Source: Sulfitobacter sabulilitoris
GTDB taxonomy: Bacteria > Pseudomonadota > Alphaproteobacteria > Rhodobacterales > Rhodobacteraceae
Length of the DNA: 64,000 nucleotides
Direction: 5' to 3'
Assembly: GCF_005887615.1 (NCBI RefSeq)
Contig: NZ_VANS01000001.1
Location: forward strand, 47,373-111,372
Numbering within the stretch: the first letter of the stretch is position 1; every line of letters begins with the position of its first letter. Positions 1-9,395 of this stretch are shown here, piece by piece. The notes beneath the pieces were generated by a model that saw nothing but the letters and a program-made list of their open reading frames with translations, was not told the DNA's origin and did no database searches. Position numbers and translations under genes: made by a program.

Positions 1-212
1 AGCGTGTGCCCGTGCCGGGCGACCGTCGTGCGATGGTGGTGCGCCTGACGCAGGCGGGCCGCGCGGAATTCACTCGCCAGGCCACCGCGCATGAGGCGTG
101 GATCAACGAGATGCTGGGGGCCTTTACCCCCCAGGAGGCGCGCCACATGGCCGCGCGGCTGGCGGAGCTTGCAGAGAAAGCGACCGGCCCGGAGACGAAA
201 AATGTGCGATAG
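1..212 (+). CDS. MarR-family transcriptional regulator, C-terminal fragment
   Basis: This is the 3' end of a gene that starts before the window; the frame is open from base 3. The visible part (about 70 residues) has the wing of a MarR winged helix (PGDRRAMVVRLTQAGR, residues GDRR and LT..G) followed by the C-terminal dimerisation helix. MarR proteins are ligand-responsive repressors of aromatic catabolism genes. It lies just upstream of, and on the same strand as, a 2-aminobenzoate-CoA ligase, so control of that aromatic pathway by anthranilate or its CoA ester is a reasonable inference. Family assignment is fairly safe; the ligand is not visible. Confidence 0.8.
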   Translation, partial: RVPVPGDRRAMVVRLTQAGRAEFTRQATAHEAWINEMLGAFTPQEARHMAARLAELAEKATGPETKNVR

Positions 213-284
213 ACCGGGCCCCCCGCGCACGGCCGATGCCCCGACGGGCGCCGGGCACCCACCTGCCAAGAGCGGAGACTGACC

Positions 285-1904
285 ATGCTGCGTCCCTCAG
301 GACATATCGACAGTTTTGCGCGCGACAACCTGCCGCCCGAGGAGCGCTGGCCGGATTTGTTGCTGGAAGGTTTCGACTATCCCGATCGTCTGAACGCGGG
401 GGTCGAGCTGACCGATGCGATGGTCGAGAAGGGCTTTGGCGATCATACCGCGCTCATCGGCAACGGGCGCCGCCGCACCTACAAGGAGCTGAGCGACTGG
501 ACCAACCGGCTGGCGCATGCGCTGGTCGAGGACCTGGGGCTGAAGCCGGGCAACCGCGTGCTGATCCGTTCGGCCAACAACCCGGCGATGGTGGCGGCCT
601 GGCTGGCGGCGACCAAGGCGGGCGCGGTTGTCGTGAATTCCATGCCGATGCTGCGCGCGGGCGAATTGTCCGCGATCGTGGACAAGGCCGAGATCAGCCA
701 TGCGCTCTGCGACACGCGGCTGATGGACGAGATGACGACCTGCGCGAAAACCTCGAAATTCCTGAAATCCGTCGTGGGGTTCGACGGCACGTCGAACCAC
801 GACGCCGAGCTGGACCGGCTTGCGCTGGAAAAGCCGGTGCTATTCGACGCGGTGCCCACGGCGCAGGACGACGTGGCGCTTCTGGGCTTTACCTCGGGCA
901 CAACGGGCAGCCCCAAGGCGACGATGCATTTTCACCGTGACCTGCTGATCATCGCGGACGGCTATGCGCGCGAAGTGCTGGGGGTGCAGCCGTCGGACAT
1001 CTTCGTGGGCTCGCCGCCGCTGGCCTTTACCTTCGGCCTTGGCGGTCTGGCGATCTTTCCCCTGCGGTTCGGCGCGGCGGCGACGCTCCTTGAAAACGCA
1101 TCGCCCCCCAACATGATCGAGATCATCGAGAAATACCGCGCCACGGTTTGCTTTACCGCGCCCACCGCCTATCGCGCGATGCTGGCCGCGATGGAGGAGG
1201 GCGCCGACCTGAGCAGCCTGCGCGCCGCCGTGTCGGCCGGCGAAACCCTGCCCGCGCCGGTCTATCACGACTGGAAGGACAAGACCGGCAAACCCATGCT
1301 GGACGGCATCGGCGCGACGGAAATGCTGCATATCTTCATCTCGAACCGCTTTGACGATCACCGCGCGGCCTGTACCGGCAAGCCGGTGCGCGGCTACGAG
1401 GCGAAGATCGTCGATGACGCGGGCGCGCAGGTGCCGCGCGGCACGGTGGGGCGGCTGGCGGTGCGCGGGCCGACGGGCTGCCGTTACCTGGCCGATGACC
1501 GGCAGGCGGATTACGTCGTGGACGGCTGGAACATCACCGGCGACAGCTTCACGATGGACGAGGACGGCTATCTGCACTTTGCCGCGCGCAACGACGACAT
1601 GATCGTCAGCGCCGGCTACAACATCGCGGGACCGGAGGTCGAGGCGGCGCTGTTGGCCCATGCCGCGGTCGCGGAATGTGCGGTGGTCGCCGCCCCCGAC
1701 GAGGCGCGCGGCAGCATCGTGCAGGCGCATGTGGTGCTCAACGACGGCTACGGCCGTGACGCCGACATGGTGAAAGCCTTGCAGGAGCACGTGAAAAACA
1801 CCATCGCCCCCTATAAGTATCCGCGCGACGTGCGCTTTGTCGATGCCCTGCCCAAGACCGCGACGGGCAAGATCCAGCGCTTCGCGTTGCGGCAAACCGC
1901 ATGA
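285..1904 (+). CDS. 2-aminobenzoate (anthranilate)-CoA ligase, benzoate-CoA ligase family
   Basis: ATP-dependent acyl-CoA synthetase of 539 residues, the usual length of the benzoate-CoA ligase group. The AMP-binding P-loop [17 protein letters not shown] lies near residues 203-219, and the catalytic lysine of the C-terminal lid is in [11 protein letters not shown] near residue 529. It would activate anthranilate (2-aminobenzoate) to its CoA ester in the cytoplasm. Substrate choice rests on context: it overlaps by 4 bases (ATGA) the tryptophan dioxygenase gene and is followed by kynureninase, whose product is anthranilate. A purine-rich ribosome site (ggaga) precedes the ATG. A plain benzoate or hydroxybenzoate ligase is the main alternative. 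Confidence 0.85.
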   Translation: MLRPSGHIDSFARDNLPPEERWPDLLLEGFDYPDRLNAGVELTDAMVEKGFGDHTALIGNGRRRTYKELSDWTNRLAHALVEDLGLKPGNRVLIRSANNPAMVAAWLAATKAGAVVVNSMPMLRAGELSAIVDKAEISHALCDTRLMDEMTTCAKTSKFLKSVVGFDGTSNHDAELDRLALEKPVLFDAVPTAQDDVALLGFTSGTTGSPKATMHFHRDLLIIADGYAREVLGVQPSDIFVGSPPLAFTFGLGGLAIFPLRFGAAATLLENASPPNMIEIIEKYRATVCFTAPTAYRAMLAAMEEGADLSSLRAAVSAGETLPAPVYHDWKDKTGKPMLDGIGATEMLHIFISNRFDDHRAACTGKPVRGYEAKIVDDAGAQVPRGTVGRLAVRGPTGCRYLADDRQADYVVDGWNITGDSFTMDEDGYLHFAARNDDMIVSAGYNIAGPEVEAALLAHAAVAECAVVAAPDEARGSIVQAHVVLNDGYGRDADMVKALQEHVKNTIAPYKYPRDVRFVDALPKTATGKIQRFALRQTA

Positions 1905-2740
1905 GCGATACGCCCCCCAGCCGCGGCAAGGCCCCCGACGGCGCGAAGATGGATTTCGCGACCGACATGTCCTATGGCGATTACCTCGGCCTCGATGCGA
2001 TCCTGACCGCGCAGCATCCGCTGAGCGACGCGCATGACGAGATGCTGTTCATCGTGCAGCACCAGACCTCCGAGCTTTGGATGCGGCTGGCCATCCACGA
2101 ACTTCAGGCCGCGCGGCGGGTGATGCAGCGCGGTGAGCTGCGCCCGGCCTTCAAGATGCTGGCCCGCGTCGCGCGGATATTCGAACAGCTCAACGGCGCA
2201 TGGGATGTGCTGCGCACCATGACGCCGAGCGAATACACCGCCTTTCGCCCCAGCCTTGGCAATTCGTCGGGGTTTCAGTCGCACCAGTACCGGCTGGTGG
2301 AATACCTGCTTGGCAACCGAAACGGCGCGCTGATGAAGCTGCACGAACACAAGGCGGAGGCCTTCGCCGCCCTCAAGGCCGAGTTGGAGCAGCCGAGCCT
2401 CTACCAGGTGGCGATCGCGCTGCTGACCGATCGGCTTGGCGTCCCGGACCAGGCCGGACCGCCCGCCAGCGCCAGCTGGGAGGCCAGGCCAGAGGTGCAG
2501 GATCTGTGGAAACAGGTTTATGAACACCCCGTAACATATTGGGAAATATACGAATTGGCGGAGAAGCTTGTCGATCTCGAGGACTATTTCCGCCGCTGGC
2601 GCTTTAACCATGTGACCACCGTCGAGCGGATCATCGGATTCAAACGCGGAACCGGTGGTACGTCAGGTGTTGGCTATCTGCGCAAAATGCTGGAAGTTGA
2701 GCTGTTTCCCGAACTCTGGCACGTGAGAGGAGCCCTGTAA
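1901..2740 (+). CDS. kynA: tryptophan 2,3-dioxygenase
   Basis: Haem enzyme opening the indole ring of L-tryptophan to N-formylkynurenine, first step of the kynurenine pathway. At 279 residues it has normal bacterial length. Family landmarks are [14 protein letters not shown] with active-site His54, [17 protein letters not shown] (about 115-131), and [20 protein letters not shown] with the haem-ligating His237. The ATG overlaps the end of the CoA ligase gene, and the stop is directly followed by the GTG of kynureninase, so the three are translationally coupled. No kynurenine formamidase is visible in this window; it must be encoded elsewhere, possibly upstream. Confidence 0.96.
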   Translation: MSDTPPSRGKAPDGAKMDFATDMSYGDYLGLDAILTAQHPLSDAHDEMLFIVQHQTSELWMRLAIHELQAARRVMQRGELRPAFKMLARVARIFEQLNGAWDVLRTMTPSEYTAFRPSLGNSSGFQSHQYRLVEYLLGNRNGALMKLHEHKAEAFAALKAELEQPSLYQVAIALLTDRLGVPDQAGPPASASWEARPEVQDLWKQVYEHPVTYWEIYELAEKLVDLEDYFRRWRFNHVTTVERIIGFKRGTGGTSGVGYLRKMLEVELFPELWHVRGAL

Positions 2741-3931
2741 GTGGCTGACGTAACGAGAAAAGACCTGTTCAACCTGCCTGAGGGGCTGATCTATCTGGAT
2801 GGCAATTCGCTGGGGCCGATGCCATGCGCGGTGCCTGCGCGGATTGCCGACATGCTGGATGCGGAATGGGGTGGCCTGCTGATCAAGGGCTGGAACGCGG
2901 CAGGCTGGATGGACCAGCCCGCGCGCGTGGGCGATCTGGTGGGGCGGCTGATCGGCGCCCCTGCGGGCACGACCGTTCTGGGCGATACCCTGTCGATCAA
3001 GGTCTATCAGGCGGTCGCGGCCGCGATCAAGCTGCGCCCCGGACGTCGCGTGATCCTGTCGGACACAGGAAATTTCCCGACCGATCTTTACATGGTCGAA
3101 GGGCTGATCAAGACGCTCGATCAAGGTTATGAGCTGCGCACGGTGGCCCCCGAGGCGGTGGCGGAGGCGATCACCGGCGATGTGGCGGCCGTGATGCTGA
3201 CCCATGTCGATTACCGCACCGGGCGGATGCACGACATGAACGCCGTCACCGCGGCCGCGCATGATAAGGGCGCGGTGATGATCTGGGATCTGGCCCATTC
3301 GGCGGGCGCGCTGCCGGTGGACATGGCCGGATCGAACGCCGAGATCGCGATCGGCTGCACCTACAAGTACCTCAACGGCGGCCCCGGTGCCCCGGCCTTC
3401 ATCTACGTCCGCGCCGATCTGGCCGATACGGTCGAACCGGCGCTGTCGGGCTGGCTCGGCCACCGGGCGCCTTTTGATTTCACGTTGAACTACAAGCCCG
3501 GCGCCGGGATCGAGCGGATGCGCGTGGGCACGCCCCCGGTGTTGCAGATGACGGCGCTCGAGGTCGCGATGCAGGCGTGGGAGGATGTGGACATGCACGA
3601 GGTGCGCGCCGCCTCTCTGGCGCTGCAGGAGCAGTTCATCGAGGAGGTGGAGGCGCGCGTGCCCGACCTGACGCTGGCCAGCCCGCGTGACGGGGCGGTG
3701 CGCGGCAGTCAGGTGTCGTTCGAGTTCGAGCATGGCTATGCCGCGATGCAGGCGCTGATCCACCACGACGTGATCGGCGATTTCCGCGCGCCCAACATCA
3801 TGCGCTTTGGCTTTACCCCGCTTTACCTGGATGCCGGCGACGTGACCGAGGCCGTTGACCGGCTGGTCAAGGTGATGGACGGTCGTCTGTGGGACACCCC
3901 CGAATTCCAGACGAAAAGCCGGGTCACATGA
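2741..3931 (+). CDS. kynU: kynureninase
   Basis: PLP-dependent hydrolase cleaving L-kynurenine to anthranilate and L-alanine. It is 396 residues long, with the PLP-binding segment IGCTYKYLNGGPG, where Lys209 is the Schiff-base lysine, and the upstream IWDLAHSAGA containing the aspartate that contacts the PLP ring. The start is GTG immediately after the kynA stop. It supplies the substrate for the CoA ligase at the head of the chain, so these genes together convert tryptophan (via a formamidase not seen here) to anthraniloyl-CoA. Confidence 0.96.
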   Translation: MADVTRKDLFNLPEGLIYLDGNSLGPMPCAVPARIADMLDAEWGGLLIKGWNAAGWMDQPARVGDLVGRLIGAPAGTTVLGDTLSIKVYQAVAAAIKLRPGRRVILSDTGNFPTDLYMVEGLIKTLDQGYELRTVAPEAVAEAITGDVAAVMLTHVDYRTGRMHDMNAVTAAAHDKGAVMIWDLAHSAGALPVDMAGSNAEIAIGCTYKYLNGGPGAPAFIYVRADLADTVEPALSGWLGHRAPFDFTLNYKPGAGIERMRVGTPPVLQMTALEVAMQAWEDVDMHEVRAASLALQEQFIEEVEARVPDLTLASPRDGAVRGSQVSFEFEHGYAAMQALIHHDVIGDFRAPNIMRFGFTPLYLDAGDVTEAVDRLVKVMDGRLWDTPEFQTKSRVT

Positions 3932-4018
3932 CCGGAAACCGCATTAAAAAGAGCTCATAAGAGCCTGAAAAATATATAAACCGGGGACACAAGAGCCCCA
4001 TCAACACGGGAGACAACG

Positions 4019-5167
4019 ATGAAACTGAAATCCATTATCCTTGCGGCGGGGCTTTGTGCCATGGCCACCGGCGGCTTTGCCGCGGGTCATGAGGGCGGCG
4101 TCAAGGTCGGCATGATCACCACGCTGTCGGGCGGCGGTGCGGGCCTTGGCATCGACGTGCGCGACGGCTTCATGCTGGCGGCCAAGATGGCGGGCAATGA
4201 CAAGCTCGAGGTCGTCATCGAGGACGACCAGCGCAAGCCCGAGATCGCGGTGCAACTGGCCGACAAGATGATCCAGTCCGAAAAGGTCGATGTGCTGACC
4301 GGGATCATCTGGTCCAACCTTGCGATGGCCGTCGTGCCCGCCGCCGTGGCGCAGGGCAAATTCTATCTTTCGCCGAATGCCGGGCCCAGCCAGTTGGCCG
4401 GCAAGGGGTGCAACCCGCTGTATTTCAACGTCGCTTGGCAGAACGACGCCCTGCACGAGGCCGCGGGCGCCTATGCCAGCGACACCGGCTATCAGAACAC
4501 CTTTATCCTCGCGCCGAACTATCCGGCGGGGCAGGATGCGCTGACCGGCTTCAAGCGGTTCTTCAAGGGCGAGCCCGCAGGCGAGATCTATACCCAGCTG
4601 GGACAGACCGATTATGCTGCGGAACTGGCGCAGATCCGGGCGAGCGGTGCGGATTCGGTGTTTTTCTTTCTGCCCGGCGGCATGGGAATTTCGTTCCTCA
4701 AGCAATATGCCAGCAGCGGCATCGACCTGCCGGTCGTGGGCCCGGCGTTCAGCTTTGACCAGGGCATCCTGCAAGCCGTGGGCGAGGCGGCATTGGGCGT
4801 GAAGAACACGAGCCAGTGGAGCAAGGATCTCGACAATGCCGCCAACGTCGAATTCGTCGCGGCCTTCGAGGCCGAATACGGGCGTCTGCCGTCGCTTTAT
4901 GCCAGCCAGGGCTATGACACCGCCAACTTGTTGCTGAGTGCGATGGGCAAGGCCGACGTCAAGGACGCCGATGCCTTCCGCGCGGCACTGGCCGAAGCGG
5001 ATTTCGCCTCCGTGCGCGGCGATTTCAAGTTCGGCACCAACCAGCACCCGGTGCAGGACTACTACGTGCGCGAGGTCATCAAGGAGGGGGACGTATTCAC
5101 CAACAAGGTGATCGCGACCTCGTTGACCGACCACGTCGACGCCTATGCGGCCGAGTGTTCCTACTGA
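4019..5167 (+). CDS. ABC transporter periplasmic substrate-binding protein (LivK-type)
   Basis: Type I periplasmic binding protein of the branched-chain amino-acid/aromatic acid importer group, 382 residues. The first ~22 residues are a Sec signal peptide (basic MKLK, hydrophobic stretch, ending GGFAA). The mature protein begins with the Leu/Ile/Val-binding fold VGMITTLSGGGAGLGIDVRDG. A good ribosome site (gggaga) precedes the ATG. It lies 87 bases after kynU on the same strand and heads a complete five-gene importer. The cargo cannot be read from sequence; kynurenine, anthranilate or another aromatic acid is an inference from the neighbours. Confidence 0.88.
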   Translation: MKLKSIILAAGLCAMATGGFAAGHEGGVKVGMITTLSGGGAGLGIDVRDGFMLAAKMAGNDKLEVVIEDDQRKPEIAVQLADKMIQSEKVDVLTGIIWSNLAMAVVPAAVAQGKFYLSPNAGPSQLAGKGCNPLYFNVAWQNDALHEAAGAYASDTGYQNTFILAPNYPAGQDALTGFKRFFKGEPAGEIYTQLGQTDYAAELAQIRASGADSVFFFLPGGMGISFLKQYASSGIDLPVVGPAFSFDQGILQAVGEAALGVKNTSQWSKDLDNAANVEFVAAFEAEYGRLPSLYASQGYDTANLLLSAMGKADVKDADAFRAALAEADFASVRGDFKFGTNQHPVQDYYVREVIKEGDVFTNKVIATSLTDHVDAYAAECSY

Positions 5168-5180
5168 TCCGATGACGCTG

Positions 5181-5207
5181 GGGCCCCGGCGCAACCTGCC
5201 GGGGCCC
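5181..5207 (+). promoter_or_regulatory. intercistronic hairpin after the binding-protein gene
   Basis: Perfect 10-bp inverted repeat (5181-5190 with 5198-5207, 7-base loop), made almost entirely of G and C, lying between the binding-protein stop and the first permease start. No T-run follows, so it is less a terminator than a 3'-end stabiliser or partial attenuator. Such elements keep binding-protein mRNA in excess over permease mRNA in many ABC operons. Confidence 0.6.
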
Positions 5208-5263
5208 GACACGCTTGCGCGCCCCCACGTCGGGCCGACCCTTGCCCAAGGAACGATACCCCC

Positions 5264-6184
5264 ATGTCTTTGATATTGCTGATCGAACAGGTTCTGAATG
5301 GGCTGCAGTTCGGCGTCATGCTGTTCTTGATGGCAGCGGGGCTGACGTTGATATTCGGTGTGATGGGCTTGATCAACCTCGCGCATGGGTCGCTGTACAT
5401 GGTCGGCGCCTTTGCCGCCGCCGCGGTGGCCGGGCTGACGGGATCCTTCGTGTTGGCGCTGCTGGCCAGCCTGATCGCCGCCGCCGCCGCCGGCGCGCTG
5501 GTCGAGCTGTTGGTGATCCGCCGGCTTTATGACCGCGACCATCTGGACCAGGTGCTGGCGACCTTCGCGCTGATCCTGATGTTCTCCGAAGGCACGCGAT
5601 GGGTCTTTGGGTCGTTTCCGCTGTTTCTGGATATTCCGGCAGCCCTCGCGCAGCCCGTGTCGCTGCCCGGCGGGATCCTGTATCCGGCCTACCGCCTGCT
5701 GATTATCGCCATCGGCCTTGCCATCGCGGTGGGCCTGTTCCAACTGATCGCGCGCACGCGCATCGGCATCCAGATCCGCGCGGGCGAGGCGGACCGCGAA
5801 ATGATCGCCGCGCTGGGCGTCGATATCTCAAAGCTCTACACGCTGGTCTTTGCGCTGGGCGCGGCGCTGGCGGGGCTGGCGGGCGCGCTGGTGGGGGCGA
5901 TCCAGTCGGTTCAGGTCGGCATGGGCGAGCCGGTGCTGATCCTCGCCTTCGTGGTGATCGTCATCGGCGGCATCGGGTCGATCAAGGGCGCGCTGGTGGG
6001 CGCGCTTCTGGTGGGTCTGACCGATACGCTGGGCGGCGTGCTGCTGCCGCCGCTCTTCGCCACGTTCATGGAGGCATCGAGCGCCAGCAGCGTGGGCTCT
6101 TCGCTGGCGTCGATGTCGATCTACATCCTCATGGCGGCTGTGCTGCTCTACAAACCCACCGGCCTGTTCGGGAGCACGACATGA
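5264..6184 (+). CDS. branched-chain amino-acid-type ABC transporter permease, LivH-like
   Basis: Integral membrane subunit of 306 residues with many hydrophobic helices and the family segments GLTLIFGVMGLINLAHGSLY (residues about 26-45) and IVIGGIGSIKGALVGALLVG near the C terminus, which contains the ATPase-coupling loop. The ribosome site aagga precedes the ATG. It overlaps the next permease by 4 bases (ATGA at 6181-6184). It pairs with that LivM-like subunit to form the channel for the binding protein encoded just upstream. Confidence 0.92.
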   Translation: MSLILLIEQVLNGLQFGVMLFLMAAGLTLIFGVMGLINLAHGSLYMVGAFAAAAVAGLTGSFVLALLASLIAAAAAGALVELLVIRRLYDRDHLDQVLATFALILMFSEGTRWVFGSFPLFLDIPAALAQPVSLPGGILYPAYRLLIIAIGLAIAVGLFQLIARTRIGIQIRAGEADREMIAALGVDISKLYTLVFALGAALAGLAGALVGAIQSVQVGMGEPVLILAFVVIVIGGIGSIKGALVGALLVGLTDTLGGVLLPPLFATFMEASSASSVGSSLASMSIYILMAAVLLYKPTGLFGSTT

Positions 6185-7167
6185 TCCAGCGCGAAACCCT
6201 GATCAACTGGGCGCTGTTTGCGTTGCTGCCCGCCACGGCGCTGATTGCCCTGTGGATGGACGAACCCTTTATCATCACGCTGGCCACCAAGGTCGCGATC
6301 CTCGCGCTTGCGGGTGTCGGGCTGAACATCGCCCTGGGCCTCGGCGGGCTGGTCAGCCTGGGCCACGCGGCGTTTTTCGGCATCGGCGGCTACGCGATGG
6401 GCATCCTCGCCAGCCACGCCCAAAGCTATGCGCCGCTCATGCAGACGCCCGTCTTGATCGAGGGCACGACATCCATGCCGGTGATCTGGCTGGTGGCCAT
6501 CCTGGCCAGCGCACTTGCCGCATTGGCCATCGGGGCGCTCAGCCTGCGGACCACCGGGGTCTATTTCATCATGATCACCCTGGCCTTTGGCCAGATGCTC
6601 TACTACTTCGCGATAAGCTGGCCGGCGTATGGCGGCGAGGACGGGCTGTCGATCTACGTGCGCAACGGCTTTCCCGGCCTCAATACGCTGGACCCGATAC
6701 AATTCTTCGCCGTGGCCTTCGTCGTGCTGGCGGCGGTTCTGTTCTTCGCCGGCAGGCTGGCGCGCGCGCCCTTCGGCCTGGCGCTGGCCGCTGCCCGCCA
6801 GAACCCCGAACGGGTCGAGACGGTGGGCCTTGCGCCCTACAGGCTGCGCCTGGTGGCCTTTGTGCTATCGGGCGCCGTGACCGGGCTGGCCGGTGCGCTT
6901 TTTGCCGATCTCAACCGGTTCGTCAGCCCGACGATGTTCAGTTGGCAGATGTCGGGCGAAATCATGATTTTCGTCATCCTCGGCGGGGTGGGGCGGCTCT
7001 TTGGTCCGGTCGCGGGGGCTGCGCTGTTCATCCTGCTCGAACACGTTCTGGGCGGCCTGTCGGACTATTGGCACGTGTACCTGGGGGGCTTGTTGCTGTT
7101 GGTGGTGCTGTTCGCGCGCGGCGGAATGATCGGCCTTGCGGCCGGACGGGAGGTGGCGCATGACTGA
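6181..7167 (+). CDS. branched-chain amino-acid-type ABC transporter permease, LivM-like
   Basis: Second membrane subunit, 328 residues from the ATG at 6181. That start is chosen because it overlaps the livH-like stop and begins with a sensible first helix; the much longer open frame upstream lies over the other permease gene. Family motifs: VGLNIALGLGGLVSLGHAAF near residue 43, SLRTTGVYFIMITLAFGQM (about 121-139) and the coupling region VILGGVGRLFGPVAGAALF. It overlaps the following ATPase gene by 8 bases. Confidence 0.92.
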   Translation: MIQRETLINWALFALLPATALIALWMDEPFIITLATKVAILALAGVGLNIALGLGGLVSLGHAAFFGIGGYAMGILASHAQSYAPLMQTPVLIEGTTSMPVIWLVAILASALAALAIGALSLRTTGVYFIMITLAFGQMLYYFAISWPAYGGEDGLSIYVRNGFPGLNTLDPIQFFAVAFVVLAAVLFFAGRLARAPFGLALAAARQNPERVETVGLAPYRLRLVAFVLSGAVTGLAGALFADLNRFVSPTMFSWQMSGEIMIFVILGGVGRLFGPVAGAALFILLEHVLGGLSDYWHVYLGGLLLLVVLFARGGMIGLAAGREVAHD

Positions 7168-7915
7168 ACCGCTCTTGCAGATCAAGCACCTGCGCAAGGC
7201 CTTTGGCGCGCTGGTGGCGACCGACGACGTGTCGCTGACGCTCTATCCCGGTGAAATCCACGCGCTGATCGGCCCCAATGGCGCGGGCAAATCCACCCTG
7301 ATCAAGCAGATCGCGGGAAACCTTGCCCCCGACGCGGGCGAAGTGTGGTTCGAAGGGCGCGATGTCACGCCGCTCTCGACGGTCGAGCGTGCCCGCGCGG
7401 GGCTTGGCCGCACATTCCAGATCAGTTCGCTCGCCATGGACTACACCGTGCTGCAAAACGCGGTGTTGGGGGCGTTGGGGCGGCGCGGCACCGTCTGGCG
7501 TTTTTTTCGCCCCGTGATGCGCGACGCCGATCTGCGGGCGCGGGCCGAGGCCGCGTTGCACCGTGTCGGGCTGATGGATCACGCGCACAAGCGCACCGCC
7601 GACCTCAGTCACGGGCAGCGCCGTCTTCTGGAGGTCGCCGTGGCGCTGACGCTGAACCCGCATGTCTTCTTGATGGACGAACCGATGGCGGGGCTGGGCG
7701 CCAGCGGATCGAAACGCCTGACCGGATTTCTCGACGATCTGCGCCACGAGGCGCCGATCCTGTTGGTGGAGCATGACATGGACGCGGTCTTTGCGCTGGC
7801 GGACCGCATTTCGGTGCTGGTCTATGGCCGGATTATCGCCACCGGCACCGCCGAAGAGATACGGGCCGACCCCCTTGTCCGCGAAGCCTATCTGGGCGCG
7901 GAGGATGCGGCATGA
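7160..7915 (+). CDS. ABC transporter ATP-binding protein, LivG-like
   Basis: Cytoplasmic ATPase of 251 residues from the ATG at 7160, which removes an 8-residue non-conserved upstream extension. Walker A GPNGAGKST, signature LSHGQRRLLEVA, Walker B VFLMDEPMAGL and switch histidine LLVEHDMD are all present. The LivG-type region FQISSLAMDYTVLQNAVLG follows Walker A. It overlaps both neighbours by a few bases, as expected for stoichiometric synthesis of the importer. Confidence 0.93.
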   Translation: MTEPLLQIKHLRKAFGALVATDDVSLTLYPGEIHALIGPNGAGKSTLIKQIAGNLAPDAGEVWFEGRDVTPLSTVERARAGLGRTFQISSLAMDYTVLQNAVLGALGRRGTVWRFFRPVMRDADLRARAEAALHRVGLMDHAHKRTADLSHGQRRLLEVAVALTLNPHVFLMDEPMAGLGASGSKRLTGFLDDLRHEAPILLVEHDMDAVFALADRISVLVYGRIIATGTAEEIRADPLVREAYLGAEDAA

Positions 7916-8601
7916 GCTTTCTGCAACTCCGCGGTGTCGAGGCGTTCTACGGCCCCAGCCAGGCGCTTTTCGGCGTCGATCTGGCGTTGGAGGAGGGCGA
8001 GGTCTGTGCCCTGATGGGGCGCAACGGGATGGGCAAGTCTTCGACCATCAAGGTGATCTGCCGGCTGCTGAAGGAAGCCCGCGGCACGGTCGAATTCGCC
8101 GGACAGGATCTGACCCGGTTGCCGCCGCACCGGGCGGCACGCACCGGTCTGGGGCTGGTGCCGGAGGGGCGGCGGTGTTTCGCGCCGCTGACGGTGCATG
8201 AAAACCTGATCGCCGCCGCGCGCCCCGGACCATGGGATTTCGCGCGCGTGTGCAAGCTGTTTCCACGACTGGGCGAACGCCGCGATCAGGTGGCGGCCTC
8301 GCTGTCGGGCGGCGAACAGCAGATGCTGGCCATCGGGCGCGCACTGATGACCAACCCGCGGCTGCTTATTCTGGACGAGGCGACCGAAGGGCTGGCCCCG
8401 GTCGTGCGGCAGGAAATCTGGTCCGCGCTGGCGACGCTCAAGCGCGAAGCGGGGCTGTCGCTGCTGGTGGTGGACAAATCGCTGGCCGAATTGCGCGCCG
8501 TGGCCGACCGTGCCGTCATTCTGGAACGCGGCAGCACCGTCTGGGCCGGGCCGATGGGCGACCTGGCCGCCAGCGTGGCGGATCGCTACCTGGGGGTCTA
8601 G
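7912..8601 (+). CDS. ABC transporter ATP-binding protein, LivF-like
   Basis: Second ATPase of the importer, 229 residues. Walker A GRNGMGKSS, signature LSGGEQQMLAIGRAL and Walker B LLILDEATEGL are intact. The segment after Walker B reads LLVVDKSLAEL where LivF proteins usually have a VEQN-like stretch (the other LivF in this window has IVEQN), so the switch region is atypical. The stop overlaps by 4 bases the end of the convergent znuB gene, leaving no room for an intergenic terminator. Confidence 0.92.
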   Translation: MSFLQLRGVEAFYGPSQALFGVDLALEEGEVCALMGRNGMGKSSTIKVICRLLKEARGTVEFAGQDLTRLPPHRAARTGLGLVPEGRRCFAPLTVHENLIAAARPGPWDFARVCKLFPRLGERRDQVAASLSGGEQQMLAIGRALMTNPRLLILDEATEGLAPVVRQEIWSALATLKREAGLSLLVVDKSLAELRAVADRAVILERGSTVWAGPMGDLAASVADRYLGV

Positions 8602-9395
8602 CCGGCGGTGCCGCGCGCGGCGCCGAGGCTGGTCGAGACGACGAACACCGCCGCGGCAAGGCTGACGATGGTGGGGCCGGTGGGGGTGTCGAAGGCAAAC
8701 GACAACATCAACCCCCCAAGGGCCGACGCGCCGCCGATGATCGCGGCGATCACCGCCATGGCCTCGGGCGTGCGGGCAAAGGGTCGCGCGGCCGCGGCGG
8801 GGATGATCAGCAAGGCGGCAATCAGCAGCGCGCCAACCACCTTGATCGCCACGGCGACCGTGATGGCCAGCGCCAGCGTCATCAGCAACTGTTCGCGCCG
8901 CGGCGCGATGCCGCTGGCCTGCGCCAGATCGGGGCTGAGGGTCGCCGTCAGCAGCGGAACCCATCGCCACGCCAGCAGCGCCACGACAAGCGCCACGCCG
9001 GCCCAGATCACCGCCAGATCGCCCGCCGATACCGCAAGGATGTCGCCGAACAGGTATCCCATCAGGTCGATCCGTACGCCCGGCAGAAACGAGACCGCCA
9101 CCAGGCCCAAGGCCAGCGCCGCATGCGCAATGACCCCCAGCAGCGCGTCCGACCCGATCCCGCGCCCCGACAATGCGGTGATCAGCACCGCCATCGCCAG
9201 CGCTACCGCCAGAACGCCGCCAAAGACCGGCAGGTCCAGCGCCAGCGCCAGTGCAACGCCCAGAAGGGCGGCATGGCTGGTGGCGTCGCCGAAATAGGCC
9301 ATCCGCCGCCAGACCACGAAACACCCAAGCGGGGCTGCGGCCAGCGCCACGCCAAGCCCGGCAAGCGCCGCGCGGATCACGAAATCGTCCAGCAT
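8598..9395 (-). CDS. znuB: zinc ABC transporter permease ZnuB
   Basis: Metal ABC-3 family membrane permease, 265 residues, hydrophobic throughout. It has the family segment YFGDATSHAALLGVALA (near residue 34) and a C-terminal SFAFDTPTGPTIVSLAA. It forms the inner-membrane channel for zinc delivered by ZnuA. Its start codon touches the stop of znuC (9395), and znuC in turn touches zur, so zur-znuC-znuB is one tight operon on this strand, divergent from znuA. Zinc rather than manganese is assigned from the neighbouring Zur-like regulator and the histidine-rich ZnuA. Confidence 0.93.
   Translation of the reverse strand: MLDDFVIRAALAGLGVALAAAPLGCFVVWRRMAYFGDATSHAALLGVALALALDLPVFGGVLAVALAMAVLITALSGRGIGSDALLGVIAHAALALGLVAVSFLPGVRIDLMGYLFGDILAVSAGDLAVIWAGVALVVALLAWRWVPLLTATLSPDLAQASGIAPRREQLLMTLALAITVAVAIKVVGALLIAALLIIPAAAARPFARTPEAMAVIAAIIGGASALGGLMLSFAFDTPTGPTIVSLAAAVFVVSTSLGAARGTAG

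Noticed and set aside
4001..5743. 580-residue frame on the minus strand
   Set aside because: Antisense to the first binding protein and permease genes, with shadow-type composition (Arg, Gln, Gly, His).
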